Assembly (NCBI RefSeq): GCF_900100845.1
Contig: NZ_FNFP01000008.1
Span: forward strand, 1-64,000
Source: Natronincola ferrireducens
GTDB taxonomy: Bacteria > Bacillota > Clostridia > Peptostreptococcales > Natronincolaceae
Length of the DNA stretch: 64,000 nucleotides
Direction of reading: 5' to 3'
Shown: piece by piece, positions 1 to 7,989 of the stretch
How positions within the stretch are numbered: position 1 is the stretch's first letter
Layout of the letters: the number at the start of each line of letters is the position of its first letter
Program-made: the position numbers and the translations under genes
The notes under the pieces: generated by a model
Seen by the model: only the letters and a program-made list of their open reading frames with translations
Told to the model about the DNA's origin: nothing
Databases searched by the model: none

Positions 1-728
1 ATGCTAAATGCCAGTGGAATGCCATCACCATCCATAAAGAGTCCCATTTGAACGATAGGATTCGGTTTGTGTTCCTTAGAATAGCCATACTGCTTTAGAC
101 CTTGTTCTTCCTCAATCTCAAAGAAATAATTTGTACAGTCATAATAAAGAATGCCTGAATTCCTCTTAGACAGTTTTTGACTGCTTTTATAGAGCTCAGC
201 TTGAATAAAGTCCGTTTCCTTTGTAATAACTTCAAGTGCCCTATAAATGTGCTGAATATCAAAATCAGGCTTTTCTAGGAACCTAGAAGACAGGTTATAG
301 GTGGAAAGTTTAGAACTTGGAAAAATAACTCTACCGTATAAAAGTCTTGAAAGGATTGAATCAAGATTAAAGCTATATCTATGGCGATTAGAAATCTCCT
401 TGCAAATTTTATGTAACCCTAGCTCATGATAAATTTTTTGAAGAAATAGATAGCCCCCATTAAAAGAACGTTGCTTTTCTTTTTCAATAAGTTTTGTAGG
501 CGAGTATTGAACCATAATTTTACTATTTTCTTCTTTTTCCTTTTCATTAAGTTCTGAAATATATTTTTTAGCCCACTCCATAGGATCTTCTCCATTTAAA
601 TTTTCTAAGAGTTCATCGTATGTACCAAGTTTTTCAACAATTTTAGATGTGCGTTTGCCATTAACAAAAATAGATTTGATGACATACAGAGATCGAGCAT
701 TTTTGGATTTAGAAACCATAAGCCTCAA
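1..728 (-). CDS. IS1634 family transposase (DDE), C-terminus outside window
   Basis: This is the N-terminal 242 residues of a DDE transposase that would cut and join the insertion sequence ends. I translated it without interruption down to position 1. The start is taken as TTG at 728 (MRLMVSKSKNARSLYVIKS) because GAGGTG lies 6-7 nt upstream; an in-frame ATG at 719 is the alternative. Typical IS1634 features are the N-terminal KSKN..YVIKS block and the YYDCTNYFFEIEEE segment followed by KPNPIVQMGLFMDGDG, which contains the first catalytic Asp region. It is intact as far as visible, so the element may still be active. Confidence 0.85.
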   Translation of the reverse strand, partial: MRLMVSKSKNARSLYVIKSIFVNGKRTSKIVEKLGTYDELLENLNGEDPMEWAKKYISELNEKEKEENSKIMVQYSPTKLIEKEKQRSFNGGYLFLQKIYHELGLHKICKEISNRHRYSFNLDSILSRLLYGRVIFPSSKLSTYNLSSRFLEKPDFDIQHIYRALEVITKETDFIQAELYKSSQKLSKRNSGILYYDCTNYFFEIEEEQGLKQYGYSKEHKPNPIVQMGLFMDGDGIPLAFS

Positions 729-862
729 ATAAAACACCTCCCAATACTTATATTATAACACAATACCATAAAATACTCACTATAAAAATATAAAATTTCA
801 CAAAAAAATAAGCCCCATCATGGCTTTCAGAGATTTTTTCTTTATGAAACTGTCAAAGACCC
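1..862. mobile_element. IS1634-type insertion sequence, right part
   Basis: The segment holds a minus-strand IS1634-like transposase that runs off the left edge, plus about 130 bp of non-coding DNA between its start and a plausible element end near 850-862 (GAAACTGTCAAAGACCC). The boundary is inferred from where a truncated foreign reading frame begins (860). The opposite terminus and the target duplication are outside the window, so the inverted repeat could not be confirmed. Confidence 0.6.
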
Positions 863-949
863 GTAAAGTATAGTAACCTACAAGAAATTAGGGATTTAAT
901 AGAAGACATCCAAAGAATAAGAAAATATATGAATAAAGATAAAGGGTAG
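860..949 (+). pseudogene. 3' remnant of a gene cut by the insertion sequence
   Basis: Twenty-nine codons remain open up to TAG at 947 (ending QRIRKYMNKDKG) and are followed directly by a terminator. There is no start codon or ribosome site, and the frame begins exactly where the insertion sequence appears to end. This fits the C-terminus of a gene whose 5' part was separated by the insertion. The family cannot be recognised from this charged helical tail. Confidence 0.4.
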
Positions 950-983
950 AACTCTTAGCTAAAGATATATCCTTTATTTTTTT
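938..983 (+). terminator. rho-independent terminator of the truncated gene
   Basis: ATAAAGG (939-945) pairs with CCTTTAT (971-977), followed by TTTTTT. The loop is long (25 nt), so it may be a modest terminator. It lies at and just after the stop codon of the gene remnant. Confidence 0.5.
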
Positions 984-1224
984 GATCTTGCTTTCAATTC
1001 TTATCAATTAATAAGTCCTTATAGTTGTGTGCACTTGTAAAATGTATTATAATTAAAAATTGCAAACAAACCTAAATTTTATTATATATAGTAATTCTAT
1101 TATAAAATTATGTAATTCTTGAACATTTGTTCGTACAATGTTATAATTTTAATATATTAATATATTATAGTGATTAAAAAGTCTTTTAAATGCAATACTT
1201 TTGAAATGATAATTTATCTATTAT

Positions 1225-1245
1225 CCTTTTATTATTAATAAAAGG
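1225..1245 (+). promoter_or_regulatory. inverted repeat just upstream of the methyltransferase ribosome site
   Basis: CCTTTTATT and AATAAAAGG form a perfect 9-bp inverted repeat with a 3-nt loop, ending 6 nt before the AAGGAG ribosome site of the methyltransferase. It could be an operator for autogenous repression or a leader hairpin limiting translation. The remaining upstream DNA (984-1224) is very AT-rich and shows no gene. Confidence 0.35.
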
Positions 1246-1264
1246 TAATGTAAGGAGAATACTT

Positions 1265-2401
1265 ATGATTTTTAGAAAAGGTGAACTTTTTAATGGTCCT
1301 GGAGGTTTTGCACTAGGCGCACAGTGGGCAAAAGTATTAGATAGTAAGGATCTATCTTATGGTGTTTCTCATACTTGGTCAAACGATATTTGTCCTGATG
1401 CTAGTAAAACTTATATTCAAAACATATGCCCTCACCAACCAGATTCTGTTATAACTGGAGACGTTAGAACTATTGATACCTCTAAACTAGATGCTATTGA
1501 TGCTTTTATCTTTGGATTTCCTTGTAACGACTTCAGTAATGTAGGTAAAAAGAAGGGGGTAAATGGCACCTATGGTCCTCTATATACATATGGTATTAAA
1601 GTTTTAGAACAATTTAAACCTTTGTGGTTTATTGCAGAAAATGTTGGTGGATTAAAAAGTTCTAACGATGGAAAAGCATTTGCCACAATCCTGGAGGATA
1701 TGATTGGTGCTGGTTATAATATTACACCACATCTTTATAACTTTGCTGATTATGGGGTCCCACAAACAAGACAACGTATTATTATAGTGGGAATAAGAAA
1801 TGACTTGGACTGTGTATTTAAAGTTCCTAAACCTACCCATGGTATTAATGGTATTTATCCTTATAAAACTTCTTATGAAGCTATTATGGATCCTCCAATT
1901 CCTTCTGAGGCCCCTAACCATGAATTTACTCATCACACTAAGAAAGTAGTTGAAATGTTGGAACATATTCCACCAGGAGAAAATGCATGGTATGAAGGTA
2001 TTCCAGAGCATTTGAGACTGAATGTAAAGGGAGCTAGAATGAGTCAAATATATAGACGTCTACACCCAGAACAGCCTGCTTATACTGTGACTGGTAGTGG
2101 CGGTGGTGGTACCCATGTATATCATTGGGAAGAACCTAGAGCTTTGACTAACAGGGAAAGAGCGAGACTGCAAACATTCCCTGATAACTTTGAGTTTTAC
2201 GGTGGTAAAGAAAAAGTGCGGCAACAAATTGGTATGGCTGTACCTCCCCAATTTGCTAAAATTATCGTAGAATCGGTATTAAAGACATTTGCTGGAATCT
2301 CCTATGAATCTGTTGAGCCTAAATGGAGTTTAGATGAATTATTATCAACAAAGCACACTAAAGTTTTAGAAGAAGTGGCTGTCGCAGCACATTCTGCATA
2401 A
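1265..2401 (+). CDS. DNA (cytosine-5-)-methyltransferase
   Basis: Transfers a methyl group from S-adenosylmethionine to C5 of cytosine in a specific DNA site, protecting it from the adjacent endonuclease. The 378 residues contain the C5-MTase motifs in order: motif I FNGPGGFALG near residue 9 (Asn replaces the more usual Cys), motif IV FGFPCNDFS with the catalytic Cys around residue 86, motif VI AENVGG, motif VIII QTRQRIIIVG, a target-recognition region, then NRERARLQTFPDNF (IX) and QIGMAVPP (X). AAGGAG lies 7 nt before the ATG. It is convergent with the AlwI-like endonuclease and shares a terminator with it. The recognition sequence cannot be read from the protein. Confidence 0.93.
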   Translation: MIFRKGELFNGPGGFALGAQWAKVLDSKDLSYGVSHTWSNDICPDASKTYIQNICPHQPDSVITGDVRTIDTSKLDAIDAFIFGFPCNDFSNVGKKKGVNGTYGPLYTYGIKVLEQFKPLWFIAENVGGLKSSNDGKAFATILEDMIGAGYNITPHLYNFADYGVPQTRQRIIIVGIRNDLDCVFKVPKPTHGINGIYPYKTSYEAIMDPPIPSEAPNHEFTHHTKKVVEMLEHIPPGENAWYEGIPEHLRLNVKGARMSQIYRRLHPEQPAYTVTGSGGGGTHVYHWEEPRALTNRERARLQTFPDNFEFYGGKEKVRQQIGMAVPPQFAKIIVESVLKTFAGISYESVEPKWSLDELLSTKHTKVLEEVAVAAHSA

Positions 2402-2419
2402 TATGGTGAAAATAATATT

Positions 2420-2457
2420 AAAAGATCATTAATATTTAATACTTAATGATCTTTTTT
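2420..2457. terminator. bidirectional terminator between convergent R-M genes
   Basis: AAAAGATCATTAA (2420-2432) pairs with TTAATGATCTTTT (2443-2455), with T-rich DNA on the plus-strand side and A-rich DNA on the other. It lies between the convergent stops of the methyltransferase and the endonuclease. Confidence 0.75.
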
Positions 2458-2469
2458 GCTTTCTATAGG

Positions 2470-4080
2470 TTAAGTTATAGCATTTAGCATCTCACCAAAC
2501 GTTGAATATCCAGTATTATTTACTGCATTTATAAATAATTCTACACGTTCCTCTTTTGGGATATCTTCCTCAATACAGTAATCAAGAAAAGCTAATAGGA
2601 CAGATGCCGTTATAATAATTCCCTTGATCTCCCTATCAGGAATCACCCTTTGAGTCAATTCACTTATTTTACCTAAGTTTTTTTCACCGCTGAAGTCCGC
2701 TGCCGTAACATAACCAAAGAATTGTATTTGTCTATTATCATACCCTTCATAATTTGGAATGTATTCCGATGCCATATGGGATGCTAATCCAGCAGATAAT
2801 GGAAATTTTTTCTTATAGTTTTTAGCATCTATTAAACCACATTCTTTTTCTCCATACTTTAATACTATTTCAATTTCAGTATCTGCTATATCCTTCACAT
2901 TAGGCCTCATTTCAACATCAAACCCAATTAATCTAAAGATATCTCCTGTTTTATCTTCAAACTTAAGATTATCCTTTTCATTTAAATATGCTTCTACAAA
3001 TTCAGGATTTAAAGTATTTATAGAATGCGCATTAATATCAAAAGCTATTTTTCTTGCTTCATGTGGGGGGAATTCATTTTTTAGAACATCTGTAATTTCT
3101 TCAACAGACATGGCTTGCAAGTTTGGAATAGATTTTAATATGTTTTTTACTATCATATCAGTTTTTTTCCTATTGGAAGCAGGTTTTATCTCACCAAAGC
3201 TACTTGCTTTATAGCGGCTAATATCTAGCCCATTACTTTCTGCCATTCTTTGGAGGGAGATTAAATATCTTTTGTTAAAAGGATACCTTTCATCAAACAT
3301 TTCAACTTCTTCTTTTACTTTACTACTGTTAACTGGTTGTACCCGTAAAGCTTCGCCTCTAATATATTCTGCTAACCCAGTATAATCACATAACATCATA
3401 AACGTATGGGCTACATCGGAGTGGGCATTTTGGTAGTCCCTAGCACCACTATCGCTTCTTTCTCTATGATCGTAAACTTCTGCAACTTCTCGTATAATTA
3501 AGTCTTTATGTGACGTGTCCGTTCCTCTATATTGAAGAATTTTTTCAGTAATGGTAGGCAGTTCACTATCTCTTTTAGCAGTCAAGGCAAAACAGGCTAT
3601 TTCCTCTTTGGTGATATAATAATCCAACTCCTTTTGATTAACTAACTTAATCAGAAACCTTGCTGGCCTAATACTAAAATTACTTTCAAACTTTGGTCTA
3701 AAGCCAGGTTCTAAAAAGTAAGCATTAGGGATTTGAAGGGTCAAAATTTGCTTTTTTGTGTTTTCAAAAACCTCTACTCCGTTTATTAAACTAGCTCCTA
3801 CTTTCGTGGGAACTAAATATCCATCATCATTAACATAGCAATATGCAAAGGTCTTAAGCATTGCTACCCACGTTCTTCCGCCTGAACCATCGTTACTTAT
3901 ATTTTCTCTTTTAAGTCCATGTTCACTTAATACTTTTTCATAATGCTTATGCACTTCTCTATTCCTAGCCCATTTATCGGCAAAATTGTTCGTTGCTTCC
4001 TGGAGGGCTACAAGGGCTGCTTTATGGAATTTGGGGTCACGTTCAGGCCTAGTAATAAACCAAATTTTTCTTTCTGCCAT
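2470..4080 (-). CDS. AlwI-like type II (IIS) restriction endonuclease
   Basis: Likely cleaves unmodified DNA at an asymmetric site. The 536-residue protein matches what I know of the AlwI family: N-terminal KIWFITRPERDPKFH, a central GGRTWVAMLKTFAYCYV region, ILTLQIPNAYFLEPGFRPKF, and a C-terminal nuclease domain. That domain carries a PD-(D/E)xK signature: Asp/Glu in DTEIEIVLKYG followed by CGLIDAKNYKKKFP (D-x-K). It starts 2 nt after the stop of the small upstream gene, so the two are cotranscribed, and it is convergent with the C5 methyltransferase. AlwI itself reads GGATC; specificity here is unknown. Confidence 0.82.
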   Translation of the reverse strand: MAERKIWFITRPERDPKFHKAALVALQEATNNFADKWARNREVHKHYEKVLSEHGLKRENISNDGSGGRTWVAMLKTFAYCYVNDDGYLVPTKVGASLINGVEVFENTKKQILTLQIPNAYFLEPGFRPKFESNFSIRPARFLIKLVNQKELDYYITKEEIACFALTAKRDSELPTITEKILQYRGTDTSHKDLIIREVAEVYDHRERSDSGARDYQNAHSDVAHTFMMLCDYTGLAEYIRGEALRVQPVNSSKVKEEVEMFDERYPFNKRYLISLQRMAESNGLDISRYKASSFGEIKPASNRKKTDMIVKNILKSIPNLQAMSVEEITDVLKNEFPPHEARKIAFDINAHSINTLNPEFVEAYLNEKDNLKFEDKTGDIFRLIGFDVEMRPNVKDIADTEIEIVLKYGEKECGLIDAKNYKKKFPLSAGLASHMASEYIPNYEGYDNRQIQFFGYVTAADFSGEKNLGKISELTQRVIPDREIKGIIITASVLLAFLDYCIEEDIPKEERVELFINAVNNTGYSTFGEMLNAIT

Positions 4081-4082
4081 GA

Positions 4083-4553
4083 TTATGCCTCCTTTATATA
4101 GTCTAAAATTTCACTAAATATCTCCATTTCTTCTTGAGTAAGAGCCTTTGATTTCTTTAATTCCTTCACATAAATTTTAATTCCCATAAAGAATTCTTTA
4201 TTATTATTGACTACATATTCTAATTCATCATCTGCTATCTGAACGGCAATTTCCACAACCTCTCTCATTTCATCATCTAACATTGAATCAAATTTAATAG
4301 GTTCTTTTTCTTCACGTTCTATAATTTTCATAATAGAAAACCAATATCTTAAGAACGTTGACATTCTAAGATCTTCTGCTTCAGAAAAAGTTTTATTAAA
4401 GGTAGTTGGTCCCCGAGCTGCTTCTTCACTTACTTTGGATCGAGGTATTTTTCTTTCCTGTAGTTCTTTGTCTAATTTATCCATTAACTTAAAGGTTAAG
4501 ATTTTGTGTAATAGTTTTTGTATTAATTTAACTTTAGAAATATTATTTTGCAA
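4083..4553 (-). CDS. putative R-M controller / HTH-like protein
   Basis: A 156-residue protein translated just ahead of the AlwI-like endonuclease (2-nt gap). I do not recognise the family with certainty. Residues about 24-75 (ELQERKIPRSKVSEEAARG, then TTFNKTFSEAEDLRMSTFL) resemble an XRE-type helix-turn-helix layout, and the rest is acidic and helical. A small HTH protein upstream of a restriction gene is the usual position of a controller (C) protein, but C proteins are normally shorter. The start is TTG at 4553, chosen because AAAGGAGG lies about 10 nt upstream; the internal ATG at MDKLDKEL has no ribosome site. Confidence 0.55.
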   Translation of the reverse strand: MQNNISKVKLIQKLLHKILTFKLMDKLDKELQERKIPRSKVSEEAARGPTTFNKTFSEAEDLRMSTFLRYWFSIMKIIEREEKEPIKFDSMLDDEMREVVEIAVQIADDELEYVVNNNKEFFMGIKIYVKELKKSKALTQEEMEIFSEILDYIKEA

Positions 4554-4637
4554 AATTTAATGACCTCCTTTATGCCAAGGTATCTAGTTTGTGCAATACT
4601 AATTCTACTTAAAATAATAATCGATATAGTAAATTGA

Positions 4638-4661
4638 ATTCTATACTTATAAGTATAGAAT
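4638..4661. promoter_or_regulatory. 24-bp perfect palindrome upstream of the endonuclease operon
   Basis: ATTCTATACTTA is followed directly by its exact reverse complement TAAGTATAGAAT. It sits 85 bp upstream of the controller-like gene in the divergent intergenic region (4554-4930), where an operator for a dimeric HTH protein would be expected. A weak terminator reading is possible because T-rich DNA follows, but no plus-strand gene ends here. I see no gene in the rest of the intergenic DNA. Confidence 0.5.
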
Positions 4662-4930
4662 CTATTTTTATTTTATTTTATTGAATATTCATCTAATAAT
4701 TCTTAATTTGAATAATAAAAATGCCTTTAAGCATCTCAGCTATTTACTGCAGCTTATTTAAAAATAAGTTCAACCGATAACAGACCTAGGATAATTTCAA
4801 ACTTCAAGCAAATAATAATGATACATCTATAAAGCTTTAAATGTTTTCCCAAATTTTTCAACTAGATTGCGAATGTTTGTTCTGATAATATTCTATTGAA
4901 CTACTTATAGTTGCAGAGAGGCAGGTATAT

Positions 4931-6124
4931 ATGACTCAATCAAAGGAAATAACAAAAATCTCCAAACAATTAAATGATTATCAATTTGAAACCTTTATGG
5001 CAGATATAATGCTAAAGTATTATTTACAAAGCTCACAATATGAATTTGAGGATGGCCGCTGTATACTAATTACACAAATAAATAATGATGGAGGAATAGA
5101 TGCAGTTTTAGAATTTAAAAAGCCTAATGCTGAATCTACCTATATGATTTTGCAAATTAGTAAATCTAACAAAACAAGAAGAAGTTTAGAAAAGTTTAAT
5201 TCTACTAAATCTATAGATTTATATAGGGATTTAATTTTAACTAAAAACGTTAAAAGAGTTGTAGTTACATTAAAACCCTCGGAAATATTTAACACTAATG
5301 TGGAGTGTATCTCCGGAAATAAACTTAGTGATATAATTCTCAAGATTTGTACGGATTTTAATTTACTTAATAATGAAGGCCTGCTTCAAGAGGAATTTAT
5401 TGAGTATATACAAGAAAAAACAGAGTTTTGGAGCATTGCTAATAAGTTTAGAGTTAATAAAGATTACAAAGGTTTATTAACCATTGAAAGCAAGCTTAAT
5501 TCAGCAAGTTGGAGCTTTGAAAATTATAAAAATTATTATATAGATAAGGAATTTATAGAACTTATTCTTCATCAGGCTTCCGAACGTAGAATAATTGAAA
5601 GTGGTTTAGAGAAGGACACAAAAAACTTAGAAATAGAAATGTTTTTAGACAAAATACACTTGAGAAGTAGCCTTAAATTAAAACAAAATGATTACTTTCA
5701 CTTGAGGAAATTATTATTAGATTTAGTTGAAATAGTTTATGAAGAAAATTTTAAACTTACAAAGTTAAATCATAATTATAAGTTGATAATCGATCCTACT
5801 TCTACCTATATGGCGATAAAGCTAGTAAATAGAACCTATCAAAGCAATTTTAAGGTAGTTGGATATTTCAATTATTTATTTAGTCGCCACAGGGACTCTT
5901 ATCATTTTAATTTCTTATGTAATTGGGATAAAACATTACAAGCTCTATCAAAAAATGAAGTTAAAATTATAAGTGCCACAGAAAATGTAGTATCAGATAA
6001 CTTGCATTTCAGAGGTAAAACTTACCTAATTAAACCAGCGATTACTGAGGCTACAGTTAAAGCAATTAAAAAGCTAATAGACCTATCGGTCCAAGAAGCA
6101 TTAAGTACTAAAAAAAGCTCGTAA
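4931..6124 (+). CDS. Mrr-like putative restriction endonuclease
   Basis: A 397-residue protein of no named family that I can identify. Residues about 12-130 look like a PD-(D/E)xK nuclease of the Mrr type: a YQFETFMADIML helix, then NNDGGIDAVLEF (catalytic Asp) and YMILQISKSNK (the Q-x-x-K element). The remaining 260 residues are helical, possibly a DNA-recognition or effector part, ending in KLIDLSVQEALSTKKSS. The start is the ATG after GAGAGGCAGG. It is convergent with the second C5 methyltransferase, sharing a terminator, so it may be that enzyme's restriction partner, or a modification-dependent nuclease. Confidence 0.5.
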   Translation: MTQSKEITKISKQLNDYQFETFMADIMLKYYLQSSQYEFEDGRCILITQINNDGGIDAVLEFKKPNAESTYMILQISKSNKTRRSLEKFNSTKSIDLYRDLILTKNVKRVVVTLKPSEIFNTNVECISGNKLSDIILKICTDFNLLNNEGLLQEEFIEYIQEKTEFWSIANKFRVNKDYKGLLTIESKLNSASWSFENYKNYYIDKEFIELILHQASERRIIESGLEKDTKNLEIEMFLDKIHLRSSLKLKQNDYFHLRKLLLDLVEIVYEENFKLTKLNHNYKLIIDPTSTYMAIKLVNRTYQSNFKVVGYFNYLFSRHRDSYHFNFLCNWDKTLQALSKNEVKIISATENVVSDNLHFRGKTYLIKPAITEATVKAIKKLIDLSVQEALSTKKSS

Positions 6125-6142
6125 TAAATATCGAGCTTTTTT
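6111..6142. terminator. bidirectional terminator
   Basis: AAAAAAGCTCG (6111-6121) pairs perfectly with CGAGCTTTTTT (6132-6142). The stop codon of the Mrr-like gene lies in the loop, and the convergent methyltransferase ends 5 nt to the right. It serves both genes. Confidence 0.85.
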
Positions 6143-6146
6143 GTTA

Positions 6147-7214
6147 TTACTTAATAAGTTTATCTAATAAGCACTCTCCTATTGTTTTTGCCAGTAAAGG
6201 AGGTACTGCATCTCCTATTTGTGTAGTAATAGACTCTTTATCTCCTATGAACAAAAATTTATCATCAAATGACTGTAATCTTGCTGCCTCTCTTGGTGAA
6301 AAACAACGGTTTCTTACAGGATGAATGGGGGAGTTTGATATATTAAGACGAGTTGTTATAGTGCTTGCTGGCTCATTATACATAGCCCTTACATATGCAT
6401 TTGAAAATTTAGAGCTCTTTTTTGTATAACGTTCTCCTTGTTTTAAATTTTTTATTATTTCTAATATTGTCTGTGTATGAATAGGAGTTTTATGATTATA
6501 TAGTTTAGTACTCCCTTGCCTCATTAGCTTCTGATATTCACTTAATTCATTTTGGTTTGCTTCTCTATAGTCAGCTTCTTGACATGAACTTTCGTATGCT
6601 AAGTCACTAATGGCATCTTTAATTGATATTTTATGTTTTTGTTTATATTTATCTAAGCTTATATGTGTAGCTAATTTATTTCCAATAAAGAAAGTTCTTT
6701 CTCTATTTTGAGGTATTCCAAAATCAACAGCATTTAGTTTTATTTGTTGTATTGTATAACCTTGGCTTTCCAAAATAAAATAAAAATAATCAGTAAAAAA
6801 TGTTTTAGAAGAGGTAAAAAAGCTTGGAACATTTTCCATTACAAAAAATATCGGATCAATCGATACTACTAGTCTAACAAATTCTTTTGCCAAAGTATCT
6901 GGTATAACATTTCTATCTGAGTTTTGTTTGCTGTGATTTTTACATGGAGGACTGCCTAATAATACATGTACTTTATTATTACCTATTATTTTTTGCATTT
7001 TATTATAAGTTACATCGAAAATATCGTGCTTTAAATCATTAATAGATAATTTCTTAATTGAACAATTATTAAGCCTCGATAGATTATAATGGTATGTTTC
7101 AAGTTTATTTATATCACTATCTACACCTAATATAATATCAAATCCGGCTTTGTGAAAACCATATGAAAATCCTCCGGCACTACAAAATAAATCCACAACA
7201 TTATATTTACTCAT
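6147..7214 (-). CDS. second DNA (cytosine-5-)-methyltransferase
   Basis: A 355-residue C5-MTase unlike the first one in sequence. Motif I VDLFCSAGGFSYGFHKAGF opens the protein, followed by motif IV GSPPCKNHSKQN (catalytic Cys present, Lys in place of the usual Gln), VI MENVPSF, VIII GIPQNRERTFFIG, a target-recognition region, IX SPREAARLQSF and X QIGDAVPPLLAKTI. I start it at ATG 7214 (MSKYNVVDLF) because GGGGAGAG precedes it and the family begins right at motif I; a 15-residue upstream extension lacks a ribosome site. It lies 63 bp downstream of an unknown 172-residue gene and is convergent with the Mrr-like gene. Confidence 0.92.
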   Translation of the reverse strand: MSKYNVVDLFCSAGGFSYGFHKAGFDIILGVDSDINKLETYHYNLSRLNNCSIKKLSINDLKHDIFDVTYNKMQKIIGNNKVHVLLGSPPCKNHSKQNSDRNVIPDTLAKEFVRLVVSIDPIFFVMENVPSFFTSSKTFFTDYFYFILESQGYTIQQIKLNAVDFGIPQNRERTFFIGNKLATHISLDKYKQKHKISIKDAISDLAYESSCQEADYREANQNELSEYQKLMRQGSTKLYNHKTPIHTQTILEIIKNLKQGERYTKKSSKFSNAYVRAMYNEPASTITTRLNISNSPIHPVRNRCFSPREAARLQSFDDKFLFIGDKESITTQIGDAVPPLLAKTIGECLLDKLIK

Positions 7215-7277
7215 AAGGAACTCTCCCCATATTATAGGTGTTGTTACTGATGTAATCATTTATAACTACTTATTTAT

Positions 7278-7796
7278 CTAGCTATTTGTAAATATTTTAT
7301 CGAATAATAGTTTCATATCTTTTTCTTTTGTTATCTTTTCTGGTATAAGTGTTTTAAAATTAACTTTATCAGTATTAATACCAATAATTAAATGCTGTGG
7401 TTGTTCAGCAAAATCTAGCATTACTTCATATATCTCATAATTGAATGGCTTTACCATGAGTTCAAATTCCTCATAATGCCTTGAGTATATGTATTGGGAA
7501 TTATCTGTTATTAAAAAAGCTTTAGGCACAATATTACCAATAAATCTTACTATATGAGGAAATATATTGTAGGAAGATGTGCAATAAAAATCCGTGAAAT
7601 AACTTATATTTTCAAAAGTTACTATGTCGCAAACTATAATATCTGTCTCAGTAAAGGATTTTTTCGTATGTCTTGGATAATGGGTATATACTTTTTCAAA
7701 CACAGGTTCAGTAAGAGATAGTATTTGAAAGTCCTTTTTTTCTTCAAAATATTTTATTAATTTGTCTTTTTTGATGGATAAGTCTAAAATTTTCAT
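7278..7796 (-). CDS. unknown protein cotranscribed with second methyltransferase
   Basis: A 172-residue protein I do not recognise. It is predicted soluble with mixed alpha/beta content, rich in Tyr, Phe and Ile, with no obvious catalytic motif; it begins MKILDLSIKKDKLIKYFEEK. The start at ATG 7796 is chosen because GAGGTAG lies 5 nt upstream; the upstream ATG (MYEVVA) would overlap that ribosome site. Its position directly ahead of a methyltransferase suggests a role in the same R-M system, as specificity helper, regulator or nuclease, but nothing in the sequence decides this. Confidence 0.6.
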   Translation of the reverse strand: MKILDLSIKKDKLIKYFEEKKDFQILSLTEPVFEKVYTHYPRHTKKSFTETDIIVCDIVTFENISYFTDFYCTSSYNIFPHIVRFIGNIVPKAFLITDNSQYIYSRHYEEFELMVKPFNYEIYEVMLDFAEQPQHLIIGINTDKVNFKTLIPEKITKEKDMKLLFDKIFTNS

Positions 7797-7942
7797 AGCA
7801 ACTACCTCGTACATAATATATTTTTATAATATATATTAAATACACTTTGAAATTATGCTCAATATAAGGGGTTGGATGCTAGGTATCAGCAATAGATTTA
7901 ATGTTATAACTCCCTCTCTCCACAGCCTACCTCCCCCCCAGC

Positions 7943-7989
7943 AAAAAATAAAAGAAGAGGTAGCCTGTTCCGATTACAGGTCCACCTCT
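7943..7989 (-). terminator. rho-independent terminator ending the structured block
   Basis: On the minus strand AGAGGT (plus 7984-7989) pairs with ACCTCT (plus 7956-7961), with an inner CCTGT/ACAGG helix (plus 7976-7980/7964-7968), followed by TCTTTTATTTTTTG. This is a clear terminator although no protein gene ends nearby, which supports a transcript over 7990-8640. Confidence 0.75.
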
